From positions 1,736,001-1,800,000 of the forward strand of contig NW_027476096.1 of assembly GCF_051020955.1 (NCBI RefSeq): a stretch of DNA of 64,000 bases, in the 5' to 3' direction. The notes under the pieces were generated by a model that saw only the letters and a program-made list of their open reading frames with translations, was not told the DNA's origin and searched no databases. The position numbers and the translations under genes were made by a program. Positions 22,294 to 34,700 of the stretch are shown piece after piece. Numbering within the stretch: position 1 is the stretch's first letter; each line of letters starts with the position of its first letter. Source of the stretch: Megalopta genalis (lineage: Eukaryota > Arthropoda > Insecta > Hymenoptera > Halictidae).

Positions 22294-23123
22294 AGTATTC
22301 TCTCGCTTTATTTGAAGCTAAAATGCAAAAGTGCCAAGAGGCTGTTTCTGTAATCACAGATCATGCAGATCTGTATGAACACTTGAACAACAGTTCAGAC
22401 TTTATGAGAAACTGCAGGTCCAGGGCAGTCATGCCCGATCCCATAGTGCGACCCATAAACGCTCTCGGTCCCATCAAGGTGTATGATAGTATTTACTATC
22501 CCAAGATAGCTGTCGAAAGACACGATAGCAATGGACGGTTCATACCACAGAGTGAGAGGGTTTTATTTTCTAATCTACGACGAACAGTTGTTGCTCTGGC
22601 GGATAATAATGTAGCCATAGAGCACCGTCGTCGCTTCCATGAAAACAATCCTATGCCTGGATGCAAATGGAACGACCAACACATCCTGTTGAACCCCGAC
22701 GATATCATCTCGGGTCATTACAATCTAGACCATCTCATAGAAGATATGGATGACATTCAGGCCAAAGTGGCCTTCTTAGCTAAGAAGTCACCTAAATACT
22801 TCACGGAACCCATCAACTTTAGCCCTGAAGGAAACAAATCATTACTGGCCTCCAACTATCAAGCCGGAATGAAGGTTGAGGACCGTAACGTTAATGAAAC
22901 ACTCGCTGATTATGTCCAACGTATGCGAGTTGATGGAGACATCTCCGATTTCGAAAATCTACAACGGCTAACTGGCGCGGAGCAGCTCAACGCAGCATTA
23001 TGCCTGTTAGGAGAGAGACCAACCACAACTGCGGCCATGTATCCTGTATATGCGAATCGGGACGCTACTTGTAGTGTCGAGACCAGCAATATGTCCTACA
23101 AAGCGGCACGAAGCATTACTTAA
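22294..23123 (+). pseudogene. Captured unrecognised ORF, copy 2 (5' truncated)
   Basis: Nearly identical to 9587-10403 of copy 1, with a handful of substitutions (for example GYIS to GDIS and VKD to VED). It lacks the first roughly 130 residues, including the Arg-rich head. The first in-frame Met is at 22323, by chance. Its right end joins LINE-A at the same base as in the other two copies. Upstream it abuts LINE-A RT sequence at a junction with only a few bases of shared sequence. Confidence 0.8.
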
Positions 23124-24622
23124 TTACAATTAAAAAGAAAGGCAAAGACAGTAGCGACCCTAATAGCTACCGTCCAATCAGTCTCCTCCCTAATATCAGT
23201 AAAGTATTCGAAACAATTGTAAATGAAGCGATCAATAACTTCTGCAACTCCAGAAACATCATCCCAGAATCCCAATTTGGCTTCCGTCACAAACACTCCA
23301 CCATCCATGCAATTACCAAATTCACCTCCGATATCTGCTGGGCCAGAAATGCAGGCGACTGCATAGGAGCCGTGCTCATAGATTTAGAGAAAGCCTTTGA
23401 CACTGTCTGGCTGGACGGACTTTTCTTTAAACTACTAAAGAAAGAATTTCCCATACATCTAATTAAAATCATCTGGAGCATGCTGCACGATAAAAAATTC
23501 TATGCAATAAACGGTCAATACAAATCAAGCAAAAGCTTCAATATCGTTAACGGCCTGCAACAAGGCACAGTAAACTCTCCTGTCTTGTTTAATATATTCA
23601 TTAGCGACCTATTACAAATGTATGGCCTAGATAGCGACAACTCTAAAGGGGCGATTGCCTTTGCGGACGATATCCTAGTCTACACACGCGACAACAAAGT
23701 ATCCAAAATACAAACCGAACTACAGGAAACGTTCAATAAAATTCAAGATTATTTCCACACATGGAAACTAAAACTAAACATTAATAAATGCGAAACAATT
23801 CTCTTCAGGCCGTATATCTCAAAAATCTCCGACGCCAATCATGATGTACGAAAACATCACAAAAACTTTCACATCCTTGACAAACACAATCCAAACGTCA
23901 AAATCCCCCACAAAGAGATTGTGCGCTATCTAGGCATACACCTAGATTTCAAACTAAACTTCAATCAACACATAGAAACACAAATTAACAAAGCACAAAA
24001 AGCATTTCTCTCCCTCAAAAGATTATTTTATTCGAAAGACCTCAATAAAACGGTAAAAACCCTCTGCTACAAATTATTCATACGACCGATCCTAACATAC
24101 GGCTGCCCCATCTGGTTCAACATCAGCGCTGGAACCATGGAAAAATTACGGATCTTCGAGCGGAGATGCCTGAGAGCCTGCCTCAATAAATACCGGACAC
24201 CCGAATCCAACTTCACAAAGAAGATCAAAAACCACAAACTTTACGAGGACGCCAAACTCATCAGAATAGACCTGTTCATCCTCAAACTAATCAGGAACCA
24301 TTGGGCCAACACTCGCAACATAAACTCCAACAGCCTCATTCTCGCCTCCACATATCCAAACCCAATGTATTTCACCGAAACAATGAAAACTGGCTACATC
24401 CCCCCTGAATCCTTCATCTATTTGGACAGTGAGGGCTACATACAAAATTCGAACAACGTACCAATAATTTACCACGCCTACAGAAGAACATTCGACAAAC
24501 ACATCAAGTACAACAAAAACATCAAGATGGACGACCCAAACATACGTTTCAATTATAAATTATCCACAATAGACCTAAGGGACGAACATCGTCAGAACAC
24601 CAACACATATTGGTGGCTATAA
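23121..24622 (+). pseudogene. LINE-A ORF2 RT and C-terminal part (copy A2)
   Basis: The frame is open from the junction to TAA 24622. It includes FGFRHKHST, LIDLEKAFDTVW, GLQQGTVNSP, FADDILVY (catalytic DD), a thumb region with VRYLGIHLDFKL and a conserved C-terminal YWWL. It lacks the stop codon of copy A1. The first part of RT is repeated from the segment before the captured ORF, so the pieces cannot be read as one protein. Confidence 0.85.
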
Positions 24623-24712
24623 CAACACCTAAACATAAATCCGGCGCATCTACACCTGATTAAAATCCCCCGATACTAATATGCAACAAACAAAATTTTT
24701 CAAGTGTCCGCC

Positions 24713-24740
24713 TCCTCGATAGTATAGCGGTCAGTATCCC
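24713..24740 (+). repeat. tRNA-Asp 5' fragment, nt 1-28, between LINE A2 and LINE B
   Basis: Same 28 bases as the start of the tRNA at 50309. The LINE-A 3' end precedes it without poly(A), and the LINE-B 5' end follows. Confidence 0.9.
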
Positions 24741-24913
24741 TCAGTTCGACTCCGACCGTCGTAGGAGTAGGACGTGCCCCTCGAGCAGGTCAAGAAGACA
24801 GTCGAAGGACGCTACAAACAACGACGCGCTACAGTGAATACACGAAATATACGGCATAACCAACAAAAAGCATAGTGGAAATTGTATGCAATAGTATACA
24901 AAGAAAATAAAAA

Positions 24914-26726
24914 GTGAGTGCCAATAGTTTAATAACCCCAAAAGGGGTTCCACCAGCGGAGGAACATGTGACAGAATGTGCACGGACCTCAATTAGAAGT
25001 GATCCCACGGATAATGTGAAGAAAAATGCAATCTTAAATTTAATTGCTAACCACGATTACGCAGATATAAGTAAATTAATACGTAATCAACAAATTAAAG
25101 ACATTATAAAAGGAAAAAAACAAACAAAAAGGCTGAATCCATCGCCTACAATAGTGCCAAGAAGATTAGAAAGAGGAAGCATCACAACACCTAATACAAA
25201 TATGAAGCAAACAAATAAAAAAAAAAATTCAAAAAGAAGACAAAACTACAGGAAATCCCTCATACGAGGAACTAATAAAAGAAAACAGAAACCTCACCAT
25301 GTTAGTGGAAAAACTAACAAAACAGCTGGAAAAAATTTCCATGCCGACACCACCACAGACCCAAGTAGAGACAGACGGGTCAGAAAAAATGGAAATCGCC
25401 TGCGAAGACCTCACGGAGATACAAGAGAAGGACAATTGGACGAGGGTGGCCTCAAGGAGAGGCAAGCAAGCGGCAGAGGCGGCAAATACGGCTGACAGCC
25501 GACACCGACCAGGACCCAGCAGTGCCGCCACTCAGCCGGGCCCACCTCATCGCACCCCTATGAAGGCGTCGAGTGCAACATGCGCGGCAACGGGTGGCAG
25601 CATCCACACGGCCTCGCGCGGACCGACCGATCGCACTCAAAGGGCAGGTACAAAAACACAAAAAACGCAATTCGGAAATCCAAAGACACTCACAGACACA
25701 AACAACACAGACAATAGCATTAGACAGAAACCCCCACCAATCATTTTGCACACAGACACAAACAAAGAAATAGTAAATCTATTAAAACAAAAAATTAGCG
25801 ACTTTCACATTAAACGAATAAACAACAACAAACAAATACTCCAAACATACACAATAGAGAACCATAAAATAGCATGCACAACTATCAAACAGAACAACAT
25901 AAAATTCTTCACATACACCCCAAAATCCGAAAAGAACATAACGGTTTTGTTAAAAAATTTAGAAGGACACTTCGAAACCCAAGAAGTGTTAGAAGCTCTT
26001 AGAGCAAAACAGACCGAACAACTGCAATTCGTTGCAGTTAAGAAATTTATAACGAAACGCGCCGCGGAAGAAAAGCGCGTCTTACCTATATTTATAGTTC
26101 AGCTCTCGCCGGACAGCAATATAAATAACCTAAGACAAATACAAACAGTCCTTTAAAACGCCGTCAAATGGGAAAAAATCATAAAGAAGGACCGCATCCA
26201 ATGCAAAAGATGCCAGAGAATAGGACACGTGGCCTCTAACTGTAATTTAGATTACCGTTGTGTCAAGTGTAACGTGCCGCACAACCCGGGTGAGTGCCCA
26301 CGCCCCGCCGAGGAAACGGGTAGTCCGAACCTTTTAGGGCCCTATTGTATAAACTGCAAAAGCTTCGGTCATCCGGCCTCGTACAGAGGATGTCCAAAAA
26401 TCAAAGAATTCAAGCAGAAAATTGAAGAGAAAAAACTAGCCATTAAAGAAAAAAAAGAAAAAATTCAAGAAACAGCAAATAGATTCATTAAACCCGGTGT
26501 ATCATTCAGCTCACACTTCAAAGAAAGCAGCCCGTCGCGCCAACCTACCCCCGATCCACAAAAAACAGCCAACGTAACTCACACCGAGCAAAACCCAACA
26601 TTTGATCAAATCAAAAAAATAATAGAAAACATCATAACCAGTCAAATGGCCAGATTTTTCGAACAACTAGAGTCTAATAGCACTAAAATAAACGTAATCG
26701 CCGAAGCACTTGACCTCGAAATATAA
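24914..26726 (+). pseudogene. LINE-B ORF1 (Gag-like), broken
   Basis: Starts GTG AGT GCC with no ATG before it in frame, as in C, D and E. A frameshift in an A-rich stretch (about 25216-25240) moves the reading frame, which resumes with the coiled-coil NLTMLVEKLTKQLEK. A TAA at 26154-26156 interrupts before WEKIIKKDRIQCKRC. The three zinc knuckles (CKRCQRIGHVASNC, CVKCNVPHNPGEC, CINCKSFGHPASYRGC) follow, to ALDLEI and TAA at 26726. Confidence 0.8.
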
Positions 26727-29683
26727 CATTCAACCTCCTCAATAGCATTAACACACGACAAAACACTGCAGAGAAAATTCGATGCAACAACCTTAAATTT
26801 ATGTCGGAACTGCATGATTTATTCGAGAAATTGGAACTAAACAAAAACAATAACTTTTATCTGCTCGCGGGCGATTTAAATGCCAAACACTCCGCGTGGA
26901 GTAATCCCATAGACAACCACAGGGGGGTAGCGCTTCTGAACTGGATATCGCGAAACCAGATAAATTACAGAATTTCCATGCTCCACACACTAACTCCGTC
27001 CTATCCAAAAAGCGGAGCCTTCATCGACATCTGCATAGCAGACAATAGAATACTATTCCACGACACACCCGCACACGAAAGACTCGACTCTACCGAATAT
27101 GACAGCGACCATAGAGCAGTAAACATGATAATATCGATACGAACTCATGATTACCTCGAAATAGACGAAGCAACCCCCAGTATAAAATATAATTATCATA
27201 AAGCAAACTGAACAGAATTCTCAACACACCTAAAACAGAACGATAATATAGACATACAGAATAATAGAAATCTTACAACAGACGAAATCGACAAATACAT
27301 AGAGCAACTCAACACAAACATCACACACGCAATAGACATAGCAGTACCGCGAATCAACACTAACTATGACTCGACAGACAGATACATCACAACGGAAATA
27401 AGAAATCTAAGAAAACAAAAAAGTCGCTTACTAACACGGTTAAACAGACTAACAAGAGTCACAAATTACACAAATGCGCACGACATCCTCATAGCGGCAC
27501 TAAAAGAACAACTGAAAATCACAAGATACGAGATCAAAAAAGCCTTTCAAAATTCGACAAACAATTACTGGAAACACAGAATCTCGCAAATATCCTTACG
27601 AAAACCCAATGAACTCTTCCCATCCATCAACAATATCTTTCGATCGAAATGCCAAAACAACATAGACATCCTAAAGATCCCCATCACAAATACAAATATA
27701 TTAACAAACGCCAATATAGATCCAAACAACGTACAATTAGACGAGCACAATAACCTTCTAATCACTGATACACAAGACAAACTAAACGTACTAGGGGCAC
27801 ACTTCGAAGCAGCCCAAACACAGAACTCTCACATGGGTAAACAAGAACTAACAAACATAATCCAACAGAAAGTACAAAAAATACAAACCGAACTCGACGA
27901 AGACGCACGTAATGACAAAACAGTATGCATATTTCATGACGAAAACACAGCATCAAACCCGAACACTGACATAGTACCGAAAAATTACTTCACCTCCTAC
28001 TGCGAACTACGAAACACATTCAAAAACCTAAACAGCAAAAAATCATCCAGTTTCGACAACATACCAAACGTAGTCCTCAAAAAACTACCCGGGCAGTACA
28101 TTTTTTACTACACAGTACTATTTAACAATTGCCTAAACCGCGCATACTTCCCTACAGTCTGGAAAACGGCGAAAGTGGTGGCTCTAAAGAAAAAAGATAG
28201 GGATGGTGCCGAGCCGACCAACTACCGACCCATCAGTCTCTTGCCCAACATAAGCAAGATATTCGAAACCACCATAAACAATGCAATCACCAAATTCTGC
28301 ACCGATAATTCCATCATCCCAGACACACAATTTGGCTTCAGATTTAAACACTCCACTATCCACGCGATAACGAAATTTACCTCAGATATATGTTGGGCAA
28401 GAAACGCAGGTGACTGCGTCGGGGCGGTGCTCATCGACCTCGAAAAAGCCTTCGATACGGTCTGGCTGGATGGACTATTCTTTAAGATGTTAAAGAAAAA
28501 GTTTCCCCCCCCCCCATCTAATTAAAATGGCCTGGAATATGTTGCACGGAAAATCTTTCCTTGTAACAGAAGGGGCCAACACATCCGCGAAATTATTTTA
28601 TATAAGAAACGGCCTACAGCAAGGTACAGTCAATTCCCCCATCCTGTTTAGCATATACATAAGCAATCTTTTACAAATGTTCGGCCTAAATAGCGAGCCA
28701 CACAAAAAAGCAATAGCCTTTGCAGATGACTTACTAATATACATTAACGACAATAAACCCACGATAATACAAAAACAGTTACAAGAAACATTTAACAAAA
28801 TTCAGGACTACTTCCACACATGGAAACTCAAAATAAACATAAAAAAATGCGAAACAATACTCTTTCGGCCGTATATTTCCACAATTTCCGACGCCAATTT
28901 TAACGTAAGAAAACACTCAAAAAATTTTCACCTTTACGACTCCAATAATCGATGAAAATCCCTCACAAGAATGTGGTTCGCTATCTAGGCGTACACCTAG
29001 ATTTTAAATTAAATTACACGAACCACGTAGAGATACAAATAGAAAAAGCACAAAAAGCCTTCCTATCAAACAAAAGACTCCTCTATTGCAAAAACCTGGA
29101 CACAACAACCAAAATCCTGTGCTACAAACTCCTAATACGACCAATTTTAACATACGGTGCACCAATATGGTTCAACATAAGCGCAAGTACAATGGAAAAA
29201 ATCAGACTGCTGGAAAGAAAATGCATAAGAGCATGCCTAAATAAATACAGAACCCCCGAATCTAACTACAAAAAACTATACAGCAACCACCGACTCTATG
29301 AAATGGCAAAAATACCCAGAATAGACATTTTCACACTTAAACTCATCCGTAACCATTGGGCAAACATACCAAATATACAAGAAAACAGCCACATATACCC
29401 GTCAGCCTATCCCTACCCACAATACCATGAAACAACCAGACGTACAGGATACACGCCCCCGGAATCGTTCATACACTTCGACAGCAACGGACTCCTACAA
29501 GACAAATACAAACAACCGATTATATACCATTTCAATAGAAAAACATACGACAAAAGAATACTTTACGACAGCAACATCAACTTTGACGACCCGGAAATCC
29601 GCTTTAGGTATAAGTTAACTAAATACGACAGGAAAATCATTGTAAGGGAAGACCCAAAAAAGTATTGGTGGTTCCGCAATTAA
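26727..29683 (+). pseudogene. LINE-B ORF2 (endonuclease/RT), broken
   Basis: The N-terminal endonuclease (about 120 residues) is deleted; recognisable sequence begins at 26801 (LHDLFEKLELNKNNNFYLLAGDLNAKH). Breaks: TGA at 27209-27211, a run of 11 C at 28505-28515 causing a frameshift within RT after FFKMLKKKFP, and a TGA near 28953. Between them are TEYDSDHRAV, LIDLEKAFDTVW, GLQQGTVNSP, FADDLLIY and the final KYWWF. Catalytic RT residues are still readable. Confidence 0.8.
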
Positions 29684-29730
29684 TATAAACAAAGACACAT
29701 AGAAATAATAAATGTTAAAACAGCGTCCCT

Positions 29731-29758
29731 TCCTCGATAGTATAGTGGTTAGTATCCC
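29731..29758 (+). repeat. tRNA-Asp 5' fragment, nt 1-28, between LINE B and LINE C
   Basis: The GTGGTTAG variant of tRNA-Asp (as at 35089). It follows LINE-B CAGCGTCCCT and precedes LINE-C AGTTCGACTCC. Confidence 0.9.
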
Positions 29759-29769
29759 AGTTCGACTCC
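29759..29769 (+). promoter_or_regulatory. B-box-like start of LINE C
   Basis: AGTTCGACTCC differs at one position from the Pol III B-box GGTTCGANTCC. It sits directly after tRNA-Asp nt 1-28, which contains the A-box (nt 8-19). The next bases (GACCGTCGTAGGAG) also resemble the tRNA T-stem/acceptor 3' side. A promoter function is inferred; the A-to-B spacing of about 10 bp is shorter than in normal tRNA genes. Confidence 0.4.
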
Positions 29770-29947
29770 GACCGTCGTAGGAGTAGGACGTGCCGACACG
29801 TGCCCCTCGAGCAGGTCAAAAAGACAGTCGACAGTCGAAGGACGCTATAACCAACGGAGCGCTGCAGTGAATATAATATATAGACGGCATACTCAAAAAA
29901 TCATTGTGCAAATTACATACAACAGTGTACGTGAATATTGTTAAAAA

Positions 29948-31732
29948 GTGAGTGCCAGAAGTGGAAAAACCCCAAATGGGGCACCACCCACAGAAGAAAA
30001 TGTGACAGAAAGTGTTCAGTTACCAGTTAAAAGTGGTTTTCACGGAGAACGCAAAAAGAATGCCATTATAAATTTAATAACAAATCAGGACTACCCAGAA
30101 CTAAACAACATAATATTGAATCGGCAAATTAAAGAAATCATAAAAGGTAGAAAACAGACAAAAAGGCTCAACCCACCGCCTACGATAATCCCAAGGAAAA
30201 TAATAAAAGACAGCGTCGTAACAACTACTGCAAACATGAAGACTAACAATCAAAAGAAAACCCAAAAGCAAAATAGCAAAACTACCGAAAACCCCTCATA
30301 CGAGGAATTAATAGAACAAAACAAAAACCTCAGCATATTAGTAGAGAATCTCACGAAACAACTCGAAAAAAGTGCCACGCTGTCGCCAATGTCTCAGGTA
30401 GAGAAAGTTGGGACAGAGGAAATGGAAATCGCCACCGAGGACCATACAGAGACACCGGAAAAAAACAGCTGGACGAGGGTAACGAATTCGAGAAGAGGAA
30501 TTCAAGCAACGGAGGCGGCAAGCACGGCGGACTATGTACGCCGGCAAGGACCCAGCAGTGCCCCCACTCAGTCATGCCCCCCGCAGCACCTCAGACGGAC
30601 AACGACGTCACAAAACACCAAGGTACCGACAGGCACCCCTGTAAGCGCATCAAACGCAGCAGGTAATGGAAAACAAAATCTACGCAACCTCGACGACACT
30701 ATACAACGCGAATCAACTTTCACGCAAAAACCGCCCCCAATCACATTACATACAAACACGGTAAAAGACATAATAGACATACTTTCGAAAAAAATAAAAG
30801 ACTTTAGCATAAGAAGGATTAATAACAATAAACACATTCTACAGACACATACATTAGACAATTACAAAATAGCTTGCGAAATATTAAAACAACGGCAAAC
30901 ACAATTCTTCACTTATACACCAAAAACTGAACGAAATATCACTGTATTACTAAAAAATATAGAGGGTAACTTCGACACAAACGAAATATTAGAAGCGTTA
31001 AAAAATAAAAACATAGAGAACCTAACATTCTTATCAGTAAAAAGATTCTCGACGAAAAGAGCCGCGGACGAAAGTAGAATCTTGCCCATTTTCCTGGTTC
31101 AGTTATCCGCAACCAGCAAAATAAACAACCTACACCAAATAAAAACCATTTTACACACGTGTGTGAAATGGGAAAAAATAATAAAGAAAGACCGCATCCA
31201 GTGTAAGAGATGCCAAAGAATTGGCCACGTGGCCTCTAACTGTAACTTGAGTTACCGCTGCGTGAAATGCGAGAACGACCACAACCCCGGCGAGTGTCCG
31301 CGCTCCTCCGCGTCGCATTCCGAAGCGGCGAAGACCCCGCCGTATTGTGTAAATTGTAGAAATTTCGGGCACCCAGCTTCCTATAGAGGATGCCCGAAAC
31401 TGAAAGAAATAAAAGAAAAAATAGAAGCGAGGAAAGAAGCCATCAAATTAGAACAAAATAGGAAACAGAAAATTCAAACAAACTTTGTAAAGTCAGGCAT
31501 ATCATATAGCGCCGCATTAGCAAAGAAAACAACCCCCCCAGAGCACACAACACAAACACATCCATCCTCACACACACCCCAAAACCGTCCTACACAAAGT
31601 CCCATCCTCGAACAAATAAAAGAAATCATAGAAGTCGCAGTAAACACACAAATCACACGTCTTTTAACACAGATCCAATCTAACAGTGACAGAATCGACA
31701 TTATAGCACAAGCATTAGATATAGAAATTTAA
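29948..31732 (+). CDS. LINE-C ORF1, Gag-like nucleic-acid-binding protein
   Basis: 594 codons if read from GTG AGT GCC at 29948. An in-frame TAA lies just upstream (29942-29944), and the first in-frame ATG comes only near 30236, after conserved sequence. Domains: charged N-terminus; coiled coil about residues 116-140 (SYEELIEQNKNLSILVENL); a Ser/Thr/Pro-rich middle; an RRM-like part with VLLKNIEGNF; three zinc knuckles at about 417-475 (CKRCQRIGHVASNC, CVKCENDHNPGEC, CVNCRNFGHPASYRGC); and a C-terminal helix ending ALDIEI. It probably coats the LINE RNA. The stop is followed by ORF2 in the same frame. Confidence 0.85.
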   Translation: MSARSGKTPNGAPPTEENVTESVQLPVKSGFHGERKKNAIINLITNQDYPELNNIILNRQIKEIIKGRKQTKRLNPPPTIIPRKIIKDSVVTTTANMKTNNQKKTQKQNSKTTENPSYEELIEQNKNLSILVENLTKQLEKSATLSPMSQVEKVGTEEMEIATEDHTETPEKNSWTRVTNSRRGIQATEAASTADYVRRQGPSSAPTQSCPPQHLRRTTTSQNTKVPTGTPVSASNAAGNGKQNLRNLDDTIQRESTFTQKPPPITLHTNTVKDIIDILSKKIKDFSIRRINNNKHILQTHTLDNYKIACEILKQRQTQFFTYTPKTERNITVLLKNIEGNFDTNEILEALKNKNIENLTFLSVKRFSTKRAADESRILPIFLVQLSATSKINNLHQIKTILHTCVKWEKIIKKDRIQCKRCQRIGHVASNCNLSYRCVKCENDHNPGECPRSSASHSEAAKTPPYCVNCRNFGHPASYRGCPKLKEIKEKIEARKEAIKLEQNRKQKIQTNFVKSGISYSAALAKKTTPPEHTTQTHPSSHTPQNRPTQSPILEQIKEIIEVAVNTQITRLLTQIQSNSDRIDIIAQALDIEI

Positions 31733-34700
31733 ATAGAATTCAACGCCTTCAACAACAATAGTACCACTCAACAAACCCCTACGGGAAAAACATATCACCA
31801 CACACTAAAAATAATAGAAATAAATGTCAATTCACTAATATCAAACGAGAGAAGAGCATCTCTCACAGAATTTCTCAAAGTACATGACCCGGATGTAGTC
31901 TTTCTGTGCGAAACAAAATTAAACCATAGACACCGGGTTAATTTTAAAAATTATTCATTTCTCAGAAACGACAGGCCAAAGGCTAAACAGGCCGGGGGAA
32001 CAGGAATTTTAATTAAAAAAAACATGAAATTCAAGCGCATCCAGCCAAACTATCTCGAACGCACAACCCTAGAAACAACCATAGCACAGTTAAAAATCCA
32101 GAACAATAATCTATTTTTAATAGCAGCCTATGCCACCAGTAGCTGCAAGAAAGAGTTTATTGCAGAGCTCAAACTCGTATTCGAAAGATTAAACTTGCAC
32201 AATACTAACAATTATTTTCTATTAGCTGGAGACCTAAATGCAAAACACACCGAATGGCACAACCCCATAGACAATAAAAGAGGAATCACTTTAAAAAATT
32301 GGCTACACCAAAACCAAATCCAATATAGAATATCCCTACTTAACACCGCAGTCCCATCTTTTCCAACAAGTAGCGCATTTATTGACATCTGCCTAGCAGA
32401 CAGTAGGATCAAATTTCACAACCTCCCCTCAGCCGGTAGATTAGAATCATTCGAATACGACAGTGACCATAGAGCCGTTGAGATGATAATTTCCCTTAAC
32501 ACCGACGAACCCATGGAAATAGACCAACCAATCCCAACCATCAAATACAAATTCTCCAAAACCGACTGGCACGAGTTCAAAACCAATCTGACGAATATAG
32601 ACGACACTGAGATACCAAACACGAGAAACCTAACAATTGACGAAATCAACAAGCACATAGAAAAATTAAATGCAAACATCAACACCGCTATAGACCGTAC
32701 AGTACCTCGCATCACAGACGACTACAATTCCACCGACAGGTACATAACACCGACTATAAAAAGTCTAAGACGGGTAAAAAGCACGCTAATAACAAGACTA
32801 AACAGACTATCCGCAATCAACAATTACACCCCCGCAAATGACACACAAATATCGAGACTGAAATACACTTTGAAAAAAGTAAGACACGAAATCAAGAGGG
32901 CCTTTCATAATTCGGTGAGCGATTACTGGAAAAACAAAATTTCTAACATCACAATACACAAACCAAAAGATCTATTCCCAACAGTAAACACAATTTTTCG
33001 CCCGAAAGAAACAAATAGCATAGACACACTACAGATTCACAGCTCCAATACAGAAATCATAACGAACGCTGACATAAACCAGACCTCCATACAAACCGAC
33101 GATGACGGCAATCTACAAATCCTAAACATAGACGACAAACTAAACATCCTAGGCGCACATTTTGAAAAGGCGCACACACAGAATAACCACATGGGCAAAA
33201 CACAACTATCAAACATAATTGAACGGAAAATAAACACATTAAAAGCCGAGATAGACGACGACAGACGTAACGACAGAACGGTATGCACATTTTCGGACAC
33301 AAATAAAGCCGAAAATCCAAACCCAAAGACAATCCCACCCAATTTCTTCACCTCAGTCTACGAACTCGTGTCCGTGCTGAAAAAATTAAACAGTAAAAAA
33401 TCATCTAGCTTCGACAATATCCCGAACATAGTTTTAAAACATCTACCTCCACTATATATCCACAATTACAGTATAATATTCAACAATTGCCTAAACAGAG
33501 CATATTTCCCCACAGCCTGGAAAATTGCAAAATTAATAGCAATAAAAAAGAAAGGAAAAAATAGTAGCGACCCGTCTAGTTACCGACCAATCAGTCTCCT
33601 GCCCAATATCAGCAAAATCTTCGAAGTGACAATAAATAAAGCAATAGACTCATTCTGCACAAGCAATAACTTAATACCGGAAACACAATTTGGATTCAGA
33701 TTCAAACACTCGACAATACACGCCATCACTAAATTCACTTCGGACATTTGCTGGGCAAGAAATGCCGGAGACTGCGTCGGTGCAGTACTTTTAGATTTAG
33801 AAAAAGCATTCGATACAGTTTGGCTGGATGGTCTTTTCTTCAAACTAATGAAAAGGAATTTCCCAATGTATCTCGTGAAAATAATATGGAACATGGTACA
33901 TGGGAAACAGTTCTATGTCACCGAAGGCGGTAACATCTCCTCCAAAGTTTTCACTGTACAGAACGGTCTTCAACAAGGTACTGTCAATTCCCCTATCCTG
34001 TTTAGCCTATATATCAGTGATCTATTAAACATGTACGACCTGAATAACGACAACCAGAAAAGTGCCATTGCATACGCAGACGATCTCTTAGTATACATCA
34101 CTGACAATAAACCATCCAGAATAAAAATACAGCTACAGGATTTATTTAACAAGATTCAAGATTATTTCTACACATGGAAACTAAAACTAAATATCAACAA
34201 ATGCGAGACAATACTATTTAGACCATACATTTCAATGATTTCAGACGCAAACAATGACGTACGAGCGCACAGTAAACATTTTCAATTACACGATGGCAGC
34301 GACAGTAACAATAAAATCCCACACAAACAGGTCGTTCGTTATTTAGGCGTACACTTAGATTTTAAATTAAACTTCAACGACCATGTAAATATTCAGATAG
34401 AGAAAGCACAAAAGGCATTTGCGGCGAATAAACGTATCTTCTATTCAAAAGATCTCAATACAAACGTCAAAATACTATGCTACAAATTATTGGTACGCCC
34501 AATTATAACATACGGTGTCCCAATATGGTTTAATATCAGCGCCAGTACAATGGAGAAGATACGGGTATTTGAACGCAAGTGTCTCAGAGCCTGCCTCAAT
34601 ACTTATAGAACACCGGAATCAAATTACACGAAAAGAGTCAGCAACTATAAACTACTACAGAAAGCTAGAATCATTCGCATAGACCTCTTCATCTTAAAAT

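Larger units (their letters stand above)
12022..24712 (+). mobile_element. LINE-A copy A2, composite with two foreign inserts
   Basis: Bounded left by tRNA-Asp nt 1-29 and right by nt 1-28. In order: 5' UTR (12022 to about 12204), ORF1, endonuclease part of ORF2 (13870-14374), a Gypsy piece (14375-20968), the middle of ORF2 (20969-22293), the captured ORF (22294-23123), and the RT/C-terminal part of ORF2 plus 3' UTR (23121-24712). All parts have the same orientation. The LINE halves around the Gypsy piece join at nearly adjacent codons when compared with copies C and E. Around the captured ORF, 97 bp of LINE are present twice (22197-22293 and 23121-23217). Confidence 0.85.
24741..29730 (+). 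mobile_element. LINE-B copy, full length at both ends but disrupted
   Basis: 5' UTR 24741-24913, ORF1 to 26726, ORF2 to 29683, and a 47-bp 3' UTR ending CAGCGTCCCT. It is flanked by tRNA-Asp nt 1-28 on both sides. The 5' end carries AGTTCGACTCC (24743-24753), which resembles a Pol III B-box. Several frameshifts and stops make it non-autonomous. Confidence 0.85.

Noticed and set aside
15916..22353. A single 2,145-codon protein
   Set aside because: It is an artificial frame: Gypsy pol, Gypsy Env and LINE ORF2 happen to be joined in frame. Homology switches sharply at about 20969.
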